This document shows, in pieces, positions 48,632 to 60,639 of a stretch of DNA of 64,000 nucleotides. This DNA is from Dastarcus helophoroides. Taxonomy: Eukaryota; Arthropoda; Insecta; Coleoptera; Bothrideridae. Numbering within the stretch: position 1 is the stretch's first letter; every line of letters starts with the position of its first letter. The position numbers and the translations under genes are program-made. Below the pieces are notes generated by a model, which was given only the letters and a program-made list of their open reading frames with translations, was not told the DNA's origin and made no database searches. Location of the stretch: positions 20,240,536-20,304,535 of the forward strand of contig CM053326.1 in assembly GCA_028583605.1 (NCBI GenBank). The letters run 5' to 3'.

Positions 48632-49918
48632 TTACATATATTTAGTGTCAATATCACTAGGTGGCTTATCCTTATACATGAAATTATCTGATTTAATATA
48701 ATTGTCAAATAATAATTTATCAAATAAATGCTCTCCTACCGGATTTTTACCCATTCTGTTAATTTTGGCCAACAATCTACCAAATTTGCAGATTGATCTA
48801 TTCTGAAACGAAATTTTGGAAAGGGAATTATATTTGAACATATTATATTTTAAATTGCTTACTTGTTCTTCCAGAAACTCAGCAAGAAAATCTACTAATT
48901 GAAAATCCTTGTTCTTTTCAGCCAGTGTAGAAAGATGCTCGATCTTCTGAAATAAATATGAACTTGATAAACCAACTATCTTTCTTGTGCTTCTTGAGTA
49001 TGAGCTGGTAGCTTAAGCCATACATCACTTTTTTTCATCTCAAGACTAATTAAATTAATATACTTGGTAATCCATTTTGCTGAAGAAGTATTTATCACGA
49101 AATTATCACTATTTACCTATGTATTAAAAAGATAAAACTATTTTTTGCTATCTACTAAAAGCCGCAAGTGTTTCTAGTAATTTAATATTAAATATATGGT
49201 AATGGCTTAGTTACGCAGATTTTATGACTGAGGTATAGTTTTTTAAAATGTTTTTTCTTCACTAGATGGAGCCCCAATTACATACCTCTTTTACAAGTTT
49301 CTCCATTTCCACACCAACGCAAAAAGCTTTTTCAATACAATCCCACTCAATATTCTCCGGCACAGATACCGGAAACAAAGTAACCTGGCCGCCCCTCATC
49401 AACTGATAATTAATAAATATCGTCGCGTGCTCTTGCTCTTCAAGAAACATATTCATGAAAAAACCTTGACATCCCGGAAGAGCGACCTCGATCCTTCCAA
49501 AATACACGGCCATCGACAGATAAGCAAAACTGGCATTGAATTCGGCCAAAATCTGCTCGTTCACAGCATCCTCCAGTTCCTTGGCGTATCTGTGTCTGAT
49601 GCAGATCGTGCTCTTTTTGCATGAGGTTTCCGCTTTGGTAATTTCGTTTTCGCTTGAGAAAAAAAATTGATTCGTTCTGTTCGTCAACGGAAGATTCAGT
49701 TTGGTTAATTTCGATTCGCTCTGAATTGGGCGCGGGTCCAAAGGTAATTTAAACGAAGCCGCTTTTCTTTTGGAAGGTTTCATCCAAATTCTAGGCTTTG
49801 GCGAGTTTAAGATGTTGAAGGGGCTTCTTAAAATATGGCCGCAATTTTTGAGCAGAAACAGTAATTTCGAGCTAGCCACAATCATCTCAAAAAGAAGCCT
49901 GGTTTGGTCGTAATACAA
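48632..49918 (-). CDS. Ferritin-like protein with long N-terminal extension, 3 exons
   Basis: Exons: 49,918-49,286; 48,946-48,863; 48,802-48,632 (295 codons including the N-terminal extension of about 110 residues). The ferritin fold begins at ICIRHRYAKELEDAVNEQIL. Ferroxidase ligands are retained: Glu in ILAEFNASFAY, Tyr of AYLS, Glu and His of EEQEHATIF, Glu of VGVEMEKLVKE and Gln of AEFLEEQ. The intron after KLVKE is at the same place as ferritin 1 intron 2, but ferritin 1 intron 1 is absent and a new intron follows LEEQ. The N-terminus is basic and Ser-rich, so a mitochondrial targeting peptide is possible but unproven. The C-terminal helix is diverged (NRSICKFGRLLAKINRMG). This looks like a fast-evolving tandem paralogue; the true start could be an internal Met. 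Confidence 0.8.
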
Positions 49919-50755
49919 ATCAAATTTGGTATTGTCAAAGTGACAAAATACTTTGACAATATGTTTATCATTATGACATTTTACGTAACTTGTAATACGT
50001 AATGATGGCAGATGGCGCCTTTTATAACTTCTGATCAGAGACCCTCCGAGGGAGCCTAGTCCTAGGGAACTCCTGCCCTAATTGTCAGGCTTCTGTTATT
50101 TATGATGCTGCATATCGAATGGTAGAATGGAAGTCCATGAGATGATAAGGGTAAAAGTTCTTGGAAAGTCTTGCATTAATCGTAAAAGATCAAGTATTAT
50201 TCGTAAGGTTATTTCTTTATTGAGACTGGATATAAAATGATGAAGATCTGGATATTACTGGTTGTTAAACGGCACAATGGAAATCCATGAGATGATCGGT
50301 TCTCGGAGAGAAACTAATGCCAAAATTATTAGAAGAAAATTAAAATTTTAATCGTTTTCAAAAATTTGAAGCAGTAGCTTTTTCCTATGGAAATGTTCAG
50401 AAAAAAATTCGAGATTTTTGAAATTAAAACGAGAAATTACTCTAGAAACACAATATTTTCATATATAATGGGTATTTTATAATGTCTTAATATCTGTGAA
50501 TTGGAGGCAGAAATAAAGAAAAATTACGGTAAGTTACTGATAGCATGAATAGGACTTAAAATGGCGAACGAGAAGACAAAACTATTTACTATCCTGGCGG
50601 ATCTGATAGTAGTCTATACGCGGAAACAAATATGTAAAAAGTCTATGTAATAACGCAAACGATTAATTCTGAGATTTGTAATCAAATGTCATTTGTCAAC
50701 TTTGACATTTATCCATTAACGAAAAATGGTGGATTTCTGACAGTTATAGTTCATT
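49919..50755. other. Intergenic DNA between divergent ferritin 2 and the zinc-finger gene
   Basis: Should contain promoters for both directions. Two similar pieces (agaatggaagtccatgagatgat near 50,125 and acaatggaaatccatgagatgat near 50,273) form a loose direct repeat about 145 bp apart. No gene seen. Confidence 0.4.
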
Positions 50756-52527
50756 ATGGGTAATTTCCCATGTTATTTAGATTTGAATCGGGATTTAATT
50801 TCACAAATTTTCTATTCTACGTTTCTTACTTTTATTATGTATTTATTGTTTACAAGCAGTCTTTTCGTTTGTTTTCATTTTCTTAACTTACATAAACCAA
50901 CGGTCCCAAAACCGCCCATAATGTTGTTTGCTTTCCTTAGATTCAAATTCGGGGGAAGAGTTGATTTACCAATCTTACGAATTGAAAACGCCTGATGGGG
51001 CTCACCAAAATGAAGACGACGAAAGTGATAAATCTGTTCTGTATTTTACATTCGAAGAAGGCCATGAACAGAAAGGTCTTATGGGCAATGTAAACGATGA
51101 AAATGGTCTAACGACGAACGTGAAATTGATCACTTTAGAGGATGGGACGATGCTTATGACTTCTGAGGGTAAATCAAATGTGCGGAACATTAGTATACAC
51201 CACTAGGACGAATTTATTTTTCATAGAGGAACATTTTGATGCCATTCAACCACATTTAATAACGGAAGTTATTGAGGGCGATAAAGAAAAAGAGCTTGGT
51301 GATGGGCATGTGCAAGCCGTATTAAATCCAGAAGGTAAGTATTGAAACTCGACTCTGGTAGAAATTATTTCTGTTTGATAACGCAAGGGTCGTGTTTTTT
51401 ACTGAATATCTTGTTCCAATAACTATCTCTACATTTTTCGAAACTTGACCACACCAACTATGAGATAACTCGTACTTTGAGTTCCGGTCTAGGAAGCCAA
51501 CCGCGTGATATCGCATAGCCAACTAGAATTGATAAACTTTTGGCGCCTAGAACAGATTTCATCAAAGTAGACTCAGCTGTTAACTACTGTAACTTTCTAT
51601 TAATTTGTAGGAGTAAATTGCCAAATTATCCAATTACCAGATGGAAGTCAAGCCGTTCTTTTGAATAATGAAGAAATTGAAATCAACGATGCAGATGCGA
51701 ACCCGGCTTACATTTGTACTTACAAAGGGTGCGATAAAGCGTTTACATCTGCACATTACTTGAAGGTACATATGAACTACTCAAATTTTAATTTTCCCTA
51801 CTACTTCATGTTTTAGTCCCATTTGAAAACCCACAGTAAGAGTAAGTTTTACATGTGTTTGATAGAGGGCTGTGACAAGAAATTCTCTACCAGTTACTCG
51901 TTGAAAGCCCATGTTAGAACCCACACTGGAGAGAAGCCTTATGGCTGTGATTACTGTGGTAAACATTTTAAGACCTCTGGGGACCTTCTGAAGCATGTAA
52001 GGATACACAAAGGTATTAGACCTTTTCTTTGTCCAGTGGAAGGCTGCGGTAAATCTTTTACGACCTCCAACATCCGAAAGGTGCACATTAGGTCCCATAC
52101 AGGTGAAAGACCCTACAGCTGCGACCACCCTAACTGTGGTAAAGCTTTTTCTTCAGCGACAAATTACAAGAACCACATCCGGATTCACTCGGGGGAGAAA
52201 CCTTACCTTTGTGCAGTGGAAGTAAGATTTTGTAGAAATTACTTAGTTAAGAAACGAGTTGCTGATATTTTATCAGATGAAATGCTTAGTTTTTTTTCTA
52301 GTTGCCTATTATTAATTTGTTTCTATTTTTAGGGTTGTGGGAAAAGATTTACGGAGTATTCGTCTCTCTACAAGCATAACACAGTGCATCAAACTAAACG
52401 ACCGTTTGCATGTAATATTTGTGGCTTTAAATGTAAATCAGAATCAGCACTTAAGCTTCATAAGAGAGTGAAACATAATGCCATAATTATAAAAGATGGC
52501 ACTGAAATAATTATTAATTATTCGTAG
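50756..52527 (+). CDS. ZNF143/Staf-type zinc-finger transcription factor, 6 coding exons
   Basis: Exons: 50,756-50,759; 50,941-51,168; 51,227-51,334; 51,611-51,765; 51,817-52,221; 52,333-52,527 (364 residues). The first coding exon holds only ATGG. Seven C2H2 fingers begin near residue 148: [117 protein letters not shown] and [17 protein letters not shown]. The phrases [25 protein letters not shown] and [11 protein letters not shown] are those of ZNF143/ZNF76, which activate snRNA, snRNA-type Pol III and many Pol II promoters. The N-terminal [17 protein letters not shown] resembles the family's activation repeats. The protein is shorter than vertebrate ZNF143. Confidence 0.9.
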
Positions 52528-52794
52528 GCTTTAGAATTATGTATTTTGTAAATTTTTTATTTTTATTATTTAAAAAATATATAATTACAATTTTTCCCCT
52601 TGTTGTACTGACAACTTTTCCCAATCAAGATTATGCCAAATGGCCTCTCGAAGTAGATGATCACCAACATACAGAAACAAATAACACATAAAATTATTTA
52701 TTTCCTAAAATTATTAAATAGCGTCGCAACATAAATATAAAAATAATACACTCTCAGTAACACTTAAGTACTAGATTTTTTTACGCATTTTGAT

Positions 52795-54058
52795 TTATTC
52801 TGTCAATTCAGCCAAAAGTGTCCTTATTTCATCACTTATTTCTTCCGCTTTTGGCACATCATAAACGATCCAAGAATCCTCACTATTTCTTAACCTATCC
52901 CGACATATTGGACAAGTTTTGTGTATCTTATGCCTAAAAGAGAAAATCTGACTACACACAGAATAATATTACATTCGAAAGTTACCAAGCATCAATACAG
53001 TTTTCACAATAGCCATGTGTGCAAGGGAGAATAACTTCCTGCGTTCTTTCCAGACAAATGCAGCACTCACGACTGGTTGTGGGATCAGTCTCGTCCAAAT
53101 TTTCAAAACATGTTGACATACTCAACTGACTAAAAGCATAACTCATAAAATACATTTAAAACAATACATAAATAAATATGAAAATTCTACAATATCTAAA
53201 TAAAATTTTTATTTGTCCAACCTGAATTTGCTTTACGTATCATTGGTTAACAACACAAATGTTCACTTATAACAAACTCCTTTGCTACTAACTTTTCCTT
53301 ATAACGAACTAATTTGTATGGTACAGATTGATTAAATTACTATAATTGTGTTGATTAGCATGTATCGTTAAATGGGGACCTTGCTTTAAAAAACTGCTTT
53401 CTTAGATCCTTTGAGGTTCATTATAAGTGGACATCATCTATTGGGTTAATGATGAACTTATAATTATGGAATTTTTGTTTGAAAAAAGAATACGCCTCTA
53501 CCCTCCTTAATTTTACATATGAAATGCTTTATAACTTTGCATGACATCTTTGTTGAGGGGGCAAGATAGTCTTCTTTATATCATTCCAATTTTAGAATAT
53601 GCTATGCTGTAGTGACTACATCTCTAAGCTTACCTGTGGCTTTGTTCTACGGCGGAACTCTGACATTTCAAATTTTTGTAAACCTTTAAAAACTCTGACA
53701 ACGTAAGCAGTCGACCAGTTTCAGCTTTCTTTGTCACAGGATCAAACCTCACGCAAGCTATTAAAACCGAAGACTTCCACGAAATTGTGGGGTCGTCGAC
53801 GCATTTCTCAATTGCGAAAACTAGCTGTTTCCCATTTTTATCTAAGCATTTCTTTGACCTGCAACAAAACTGTGCTAAAAGAAAGTTTACTAGCGCTGGA
53901 ATGAAGTACAGTAAATTGAGTTCGCCTAAAGCTTTAACAAGGTGATTGTAAGTTAAGTTTTCCAACTCTGTTTGGGGTTCTTCTGAGAAGAGTTCACTGA
54001 AGAAAGTTGGTACTGACTCGACGAATTCTTGAAAAGGAGTTCCTTGAATTTGTCCCAT
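52795..54058 (-). CDS. RNF141: RING finger protein 141 (RNF141) homologue, 3 exons
   Basis: Exons: 54,058-53,634; 53,129-52,986; 52,933-52,795 (235 residues, similar to the 230 of human RNF141). It starts MGQIQGTPFQEF; MGQ is shared with the vertebrate protein and may be N-myristoylated. The middle region has SSVLIACVRFDPVTKKAETG and LLTLSEFLKVYKNL. A C3HC4 RING follows: CCICLERTQEVILPCTHGYC, ENCIDAW, CPICR. The tail EDSWIVYDVPKAEEI matches the family's SWVVSDAP region. It is a likely E3 ubiquitin ligase. It is tail to tail with the zinc-finger gene, the stops being 268 bp apart. Confidence 0.9.
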
Positions 54059-55175
54059 TTGGAAAAAGATTCTACGTGTAGTAATTGCTAGTCAACATTC
54101 AATTCAATCAAATATATTGATTTGTAAAAAATTTTCACACATTTCATTAGAATCTTCGACTATAAGTAATGTTTAAGATTTGTTAAAATTACTAACAAAG
54201 ACGAGATACTAAATAACTGTCAATTATAAATTATAGGTTAGAGTGAAACATAGAATATGCGATGTCAATAAAAAGGAACCAAAAATAAATTCTCCAGAAT
54301 CGAACATCGATTAATTCTTAAAAATAAAGTAAAAAGTGTAGAGCTACGTCTAAACATATATTATCGTCCGCCATATTATGCCCTATCAGCTTCCCGTATT
54401 GTATTTAAATATTGGAAAGATGGAGCAGGCAAGTGCAGTATTCCTTTTTCTTTTTTAAAAGAAGTAAAGCATTAAAAACGGTTGTTACATTGAATAACAG
54501 TGTATCATTTGGTCTTGCCAATATATTACGATTCATATATTACTTAACTTTTAGAAATGTCATATACTTGGTTACTTTCGTCTTATATTCTATGATTTAA
54601 AGAAATATCACTTTTGCTTGGGAAATACAATATTGGAAACGAGAATAAAAAGAATTTACTTTCTCCTCCAATTCAACTGTTCTTTTTTAAATAAAACGTA
54701 TGTTATTGTTATTAGTTCTTACGGACATAACACTTCAAACAATTTCATTTTTTTACTTTTAACAGCGTCTTGGATAGCAATCACAAAGGGATACAAATCT
54801 TAAATGTATTATTTTATTAATTTTTTTTAACAATATCCCATCACATAATTGATATATTTATCCCTACTTTGTAAAATTCTTCGATAAATTTTAAAAATTT
54901 CATCCAATGGGAAATTTTTAGTATTTATTGTTAATATTATTTTATTAGTTATGAATATTCTTTCACTTCAATAGTAAAATTCAAAAAGTGACTGGAAATT
55001 TTGCAACATTTCGCTGATTCAGTAGTGCAGTGATTAATTTATACGCAAGCCTCCTATTTAACTATTCTAATTTACATTTTTCATTCAAAATGGCCGAAAA
55101 TATTTCTGTCGAGCGTTGATGTATTCTATCAACGTATCGAATATTCATTTCCATTCTAATATGCAAGAACTGATG
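54059..55175. other. Intergenic DNA
   Basis: No gene supported. Short plus-strand open frames (54,412-54,600 and 54,618-54,803) are hydrophobic AT-rich translations with no homology I recognise. The RNF141-like promoter must lie at the left edge. Confidence 0.4.
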
Positions 55176-55275
55176 CAAACTGACGAGATCTAACAAGATC
55201 GAAACCGGTATTTGGTTTCCAAACTTCGAATCTAATAAATGTTCAAACCTATTGGTCTGTGCCATAGAGAAAGGT
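55165..55275 (+). repeat. Hammerhead-bearing dispersed repeat
   Basis: The repeat unit around the ribozyme, defined by similarity to 45,655-45,770: ctaacaagatcgaaaccggt, atttggtt, and then a weaker match through ttcaaacctattggtctgtg. No coding region of a parent element is seen nearby. Confidence 0.6.
55176..55214 (+). ncRNA. Type I hammerhead ribozyme candidate
   Basis: All conserved hammerhead positions are present. Helix I is CAAA (55,176-55,179) with TTTG (55,211-55,214). The core CTGACGA is at 55,180-55,186, matching CUGANGA. Helix II is GATCT, loop AACA, AGATC (55,187-55,200). GAAAC lies at 55,201-55,205. Helix III is the minimal AC/GT pair closing CG, with GTA (55,208-55,210) as the cleavage triplet, so self-cleavage would fall after 55,210. 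A very short helix III is typical of hammerheads in Penelope-like retroelements. About 60 bp downstream is shared with a decayed copy at 45.7 kb. Activity is inferred, not shown. Confidence 0.75.
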
Positions 55276-56901
55276 TAAGAGTGTCAACTCTGTGCTTTTT
55301 ATTTTGAAAACGGCCATCCCACGCAGGGACCGGAACTATTACCATAAAATTAGGAACCTGTATTATCGACTGTAGCCACGTTACAGTTACCTTGTATTAC
55401 CGACTTATAAATTTAAATCCAAAATTAATTTTAAACTGTTTTGAAATGTTCATTCAGTTGGATTGCACTAGTGTTTTTAAAGATTAAACAAAAGTGACCA
55501 ACGTGAATGGAAATTTCAAAACAATTTCAAGAATGAGGTGTAAAAAAATAAACTGCCATTTTAACCTTCAATATTTTTATTAAATATGTATATTTATACA
55601 TGTATATAAGTTCATATTTAAATATTTGTAATAATTTTAAAATATATTTATCAGTTCAACTGCTTCAAGATTTCTCTAGAAGTTAAATATTGATACAGAT
55701 TACCTATAATATACTGGATAGTGAATTTCACTAAAATAAATCAAGTAAAGCAGCGAAAAGTGTTTCAACATAATATCTGGTTGATTTTTGTTGAAAGTTT
55801 GACACCTTTTAGGGTACAATTTTCTTACTACGAGGGGGTGTGCCTGCCGAAACAGATAGATTTTGCATTTTGCTCACTACAGGAGGTGAGAAAAAACCTG
55901 AATTCTTTTTTTTGCAAATGAAATATCTTGAATCCCTTGGTTGAATATCTAATCATCAAAGACAAAAATAAAAATAAAGTAGTTTTTAATGTTAACGAGG
56001 TCCATGTATGCTCCATTTGCATGTTGACAAAGTCCATAGTGACAATAAAATTTCTAACATTTTTTCAAATATCTGGAGGTATTTGTTCGGGCACTAATAA
56101 GATATTTTGGATACATTTATTTATCACTGTAATTTCACTGTAAAGTAGTAATAATAATATTCTCATTAGAAAGAAAGTATCATATATAATAGTCTCCGAC
56201 ATATTATTAAGCAAACGATCCCACAAATTCCTACAGATATTTTACAAAACGTTAGAAGTGAATTTTAGCATCATTAACTTTGTTAATGTGCAAACAGTGC
56301 ATATTCGGATTACATTAAATCTTGTTTTTTAAAATGTTACCTTTTTCTTATTTTGCTTTTGGTAATCACAAAACTGTTTATTGTTATAGTCGCCATTTCT
56401 ATAAACATTCAGGCAGCTTGGGATTCAGCAGTTTTTTCCCGAAGTTGGGGATGTCATTCTGATTGATACTTCATTTCTACAAATAAATAATATTTTTTAC
56501 TTACCAGCAATTCTCGCAGAGATCACTTACCTTATTTTCAACACTATTTAAAATTTTGCTCGAAGATGACTGATGTTTTCGTCCTCCATTCCATCCAAAT
56601 CCAACGACAGTTAAATTTGTTTACGTTCTCAGGCGCCACCGCACACAAATTTAGGAACTATGCGCATATATTGAATTTACATATATATGTATAAATGGGC
56701 GGTAGTTCCGGTCACTGTGGGAGGGCGCTACAAACAGTATATTTGAATTTCGTGCCAAAGTAGAACCCCCGTGGTCTGTGCATTATAGAATCTATTCTAT
56801 TAGTTTAATTGTCTATGCCCAAAGCAACCAAACTATTAATGTTTAAAAATAAAAGTTACTAAATCAAACTCACAGAATCCTTATTTTGACAGTTGGCTGT
56901 A
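55276..56901. other. Intergenic DNA upstream of eEF1G
   Basis: No gene recognised. Short frames at 55,721-56,143 have no homology I can name. The last few hundred bases should include the eEF1G promoter. Confidence 0.4.
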
Positions 56902-56918
56902 TCTCCCTTCCTTTTCTT
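56902..56918 (+). promoter_or_regulatory. 5' TOP-like pyrimidine tract of eEF1G
   Basis: tctcccttccttttctt lies 26 bp before the ATG. Translation elongation factor mRNAs commonly start at such a pyrimidine tract, which gives growth-dependent translational control. The actual transcription start is not visible. Confidence 0.5.
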
Positions 56919-56943
56919 GGGTTTTGTGCTGATAAAGTGAACC

Positions 56944-59054
56944 ATGGCTTCTGGCGTAAGTTTTTCAATAATATTCAGATAAATTTCCATAATTTAACAT
57001 CATCATCTGTTAAAATATACATAAAATGTCCCCTTCGATACATATGTTCACGTGTCCGTTGATATTTTTCAGACTTTATACACTTATTCCGATAACTTTC
57101 GTGCCGCTAAAGCCTTGATAGCTGCACAATATGCCAAATCTAACGTCAGAGTGGCCCACAACTTTGTATTGGGCGAAACCAACAAGACCAAGGAATACTT
57201 AAAGAAGTTCCCCACTGGCAAGGTAATTTAATTACGAAAAAATTTGAGAAATTCGAATTGTTACTTTTGACAGTTGAATTTGAGGTTATGTGTTTTTAGG
57301 TGCCAGCTTTCGAGTCCGACGATGGTAAATATCTTCAGGATAGCAACGCTATCGCATATTACGTTGCTAACGAGCAACTAAGAGGAAAAACTGACTATGA
57401 AAAAGCGCAGATTTTGCAGTGGATAGGATTCGCTGAGACTGACTTATTGGCACCTCTTTGCTCTTGGGTATTCCCCGTGATAGGTATCCTTAAACTAACG
57501 GATAACAGCGAGGAGGTAAGTCTACCGCTAAACTTTGAGTTGTGCGGATTCTTTCACATTATCGACATCACTAATAAACGACAATACATTCTCTCTCAAA
57601 GGCAAGTTATGTGCATTGTTTGCATGATTTGTAACATAGGGAGAAAAATTATCACTGTGGCATCGCGAGCTAGTAGCTTAATTCATAAGTACGCTTTGTG
57701 GTTGTCGTAGGACATTTTTCATCTGTTGAAAGTGTTGATGAAATTTAACAGCCCAATTTCCGTGATCTTACTTTCCCAAGTCCTGCTTTGAGGATAATGC
57801 AAAAGTGTGACATGATAAACGATCATAATATGTAACTAATACTGTTTGTTTATTATAGGGTATCAAAAGGGCCAAAGCCGATTTGGCAGCAGCGTTAAAT
57901 GTTCTCAATAGTCATTTACTCAATCACACCTACTTAGTTGGGGAACGTGTCTCCTTGGCAGACATTGTAACAGCATGTGATCTTTTGTATGGATTTAGAT
58001 ACGTAATAGATCCTACCTACAGGAAACCCCTGGGCAATGTCGTTAGGTGGTTCAACACACTAATCAATCAGCCAGAATTCAAGAATGTCCTAGGGGATGT
58101 TGTCTTATGTTCGAAGGTCGCCCCTATTGGTGCCAGTCCTGCTGCATCTGGTGACAGTAAGTATTTATCATACGACCCACAACAATTAACTGAAATCACT
58201 TTTGCACCATTTATATCAAATGTATTCTTTTACAAGCTGCCGTTAATAATAGTTCATCAGAGAAAACTGGTAAAAAAAAGAGTAGGCGATTTAAATTTAA
58301 CAACTGCGATGGAAACTTCATTTTTATTTTTCCAGGTAAGAAAAAGAAGGATGAGAAAAAAGACAAAAAACAGCAGCAACAACAGCCCAAGAAAGAGGCA
58401 AAAAAAGAGAAAGAGCCTGAGGAAGAACTTGACGCAGCTGATGCCGCTCTCGCCTTAGAACCTAAAAGCAAAGATCCCTTTGATTCACTTCCCAAAGGGT
58501 AAGTGCAGCCACCTCATTCCTCACAAATATTATAATTAACAAATTACAGAACCTTCAACATAGATGACTTCAAACGCGTGTACTCCAATGAGGAAGAAGC
58601 TAAATCGATCCCCTACTTCTGGGAGAAATTCGACCCAGAAAACTACTCCATCTGGTATGGTGAATACAAATATCCTGAAGAATTATCCAAGGTTTTCATG
58701 AGCTGTAATCTCATCACGGGAATGTATCAACGACTGGACAAAATGCGCAAGCAGGCGTTCGCCTCAGTTTGCCTGTTTGGTGAAGATAACAACAGCAGCA
58801 TATCTGGCATTTGGGTGTGGAGGGGTCAGGAATTAGCCTTCACTGTACGTTTATGCGTTTTTTGTACTCTTAATGGAATCATTAATGGCCATTTTTAGTT
58901 GAGTCCGGATTGGCAAATCGATTATGAATCTTACGATTGGAAGAAACTCGATGCGAAATCCGAAGAGACGAAGAAATTAGTGGAGCAATACTTCTCTTGG
59001 ACTGGCACAGACAAGCAGGGAAGGAAGTTCAATCAGGGCAAGATTTTCAAATAA
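56944..59054 (+). CDS. eEF1G: Translation elongation factor 1-gamma, 7 coding exons
   Basis: Exons: 56,944-56,955; 57,073-57,222; 57,300-57,515; 57,859-58,156; 58,336-58,498; 58,550-58,844; 58,899-59,054 (429 residues, the usual size). An N-terminal GST-like fold ([40 protein letters not shown], then [20 protein letters not shown]) is followed by a Lys/Gln/Glu-rich linker. The linker leads to the conserved C-terminal EF1G domain ([75 protein letters not shown]). The protein scaffolds the eEF1B exchange complex that recharges eEF1A with GTP. The context GAACCATGG is a strong start, with an AATAAA at 59,095. Confidence 0.97.
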
Positions 59055-59094
59055 ACTTGTTTTTGTTCTGCTAATGAATGTTAAATTGTTTCAT

Positions 59095-59100
59095 AATAAA
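59095..59100 (+). terminator. Polyadenylation signal of eEF1G
   Basis: AATAAA 41 bp after the stop codon, in AT-rich sequence. Confidence 0.7.
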
Positions 59101-60093
59101 ATTCCATATATTTCTCATTTGTTTTTTATATAATGGTTTTAATTTTGGTGCAGTTTCTTGATCCCATTTGCAGACGTTTATTGTATACTTGCGAAATCTG
59201 TCCGTAATATATTTGCTTTAATAATAAATGAAGTTTTTATTTTGTACAGAACTAGAAAAACTATTTTTTTACGATTCAAGAACTGTAAATGAATTTTTTG
59301 ACAATTTTGAGGTGTTTAATATCAAACATTGCAATGCAGTATTGCTCACTGGCCAGGGGAACTTTAAAGCACATCTGGTTAAACTCGACCTAGCAGAAAG
59401 TGACCAATATTGACTGTGGGACTGAAAAGGAAACAAGTTTATGTGATTGTCCAAACCTTGCGAGATAGAGAGATAATCTAACTGGCAAAGAAACATTAAC
59501 ACCAAAAGATTGGGAGGAATGAGTGTAATTTAGAAGTTGAACCTGGCTGAAGAGGCCGAGATATACTATAATGCTAACTGAACTCGAACAAACTTATGGA
59601 AGTTACAAAGGATTTTAAATCTATGTGACAGGGCCTATAACAGGCCCCACAATAGGTAAAAAAAAAAACAATCAATTTGACAATTTTTCCATGAATCAGG
59701 GGCAGCAAGAGTTCTTTGCAAAGCTAATTAATCATTCTTAACACCTGGGTTGTCATGTTAAAAGAAGTTTTTATTTAGTGTAAAGTGATATTTAAAACAA
59801 AGAAACTATATCTAGGCTGTAGGACCTCGTACAATTCGTGGAAAAGAAAAAAATGTTGAAATCAAATTTTCCAAAAAAAACAGCCAATTTTTGAAGAAGT
59901 GTCGAAATTTTCAAAAGTTCTAATTTCGAAAAATGGTCAAATTTAGAAGATTGAAATTTAAATAAAATTCCCGAAAATTGGAAATTTTTAACGGCAAAGA
60001 TTCCAAAAAAAATTTTTAAGAAGCTCTATTTTTAAAAAGTAGGATTTTTCAAAAAAAGTCAAAATTGTGAGTTGCCACACTTCATTCTAATTA
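59101..60093. other. Intergenic DNA between eEF1G and the LRR gene
   Basis: No gene supported. A short frame at 59,228-59,413 has no recognisable homology. The right part (59,870-60,070) is the familiar aaatttcga-rich AT text. Confidence 0.4.
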
Positions 60094-60101
60094 AAATGAC
60101 G

Positions 60102-60439
60102 TGGATGCACACGATGTATCGAAACCATCGAAGTTTTCGTTTCGATGTTCGATATTTTTGCAACAATACTTTTGTTACGATATATCGAAAGGGTACGAAT
60201 ATATTTCTTTTCGCTCTATCGCTATGACGGGTAAGTGTATAATCTTAAAATTCTGCAGGTGGAATTATTTTTTTTTCTCGTCGTCAAAAGTTATTTTGGG
60301 GAATTATTCAAAAATTTTGCCGTGGAACATATGCCGAATATCGAAATATATTCACTGATGTATTAAAACATATCGATATATGTTTTTCGATACATCAAAT
60401 GGACACCTTATCGATGTTTCAAAAATTTTGTGCATCCCA
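60102..60439. mobile_element. Non-autonomous hAT-like element (MITE) upstream of the LRR gene
   Basis: Starts TGGATGCACA and ends TGTGCATCCCA, which are near-complementary termini. It is flanked by perfect 8-bp duplications aaatgacg (60,094-60,101 and 60,440-60,447). The interior is rich in tatcgat/atcgaaa words in inverted orientation. At 338 bp it has no transposase. It lies about 200 bp before the LRR start codon. Confidence 0.8.
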
Positions 60440-60639
60440 AAATGACGTAAGGAAAAAAAATGCAGTCTGACAAGAGCATAGAACAAGAAGTAGATTATTT
60501 GTAGCATCGATGAAAAAAGCAAAAATGTAAACAATTGTTTAGGTTAGAATGCCATTTACAAACTTCTTAAGAATGCGGTTTAAAGTGCTGGAAAGTTACA
60601 AAGACTAGTCAAAAAGTGAATGACCGCATATTATACGTC

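Noticed and set aside
55062..55265. Minus-strand 67-codon frame with a similar frame at 45,353-45,781
   Set aside because: The shared part is the antisense of the ribozyme-bearing repeat, and the 45-kb frame is ferritin exon 2 plus intron.
57300..57710. 136-codon frame as a separate gene
   Set aside because: It is eEF1G exon 3 running on into intron sequence after the GTAAGT at 57,516.
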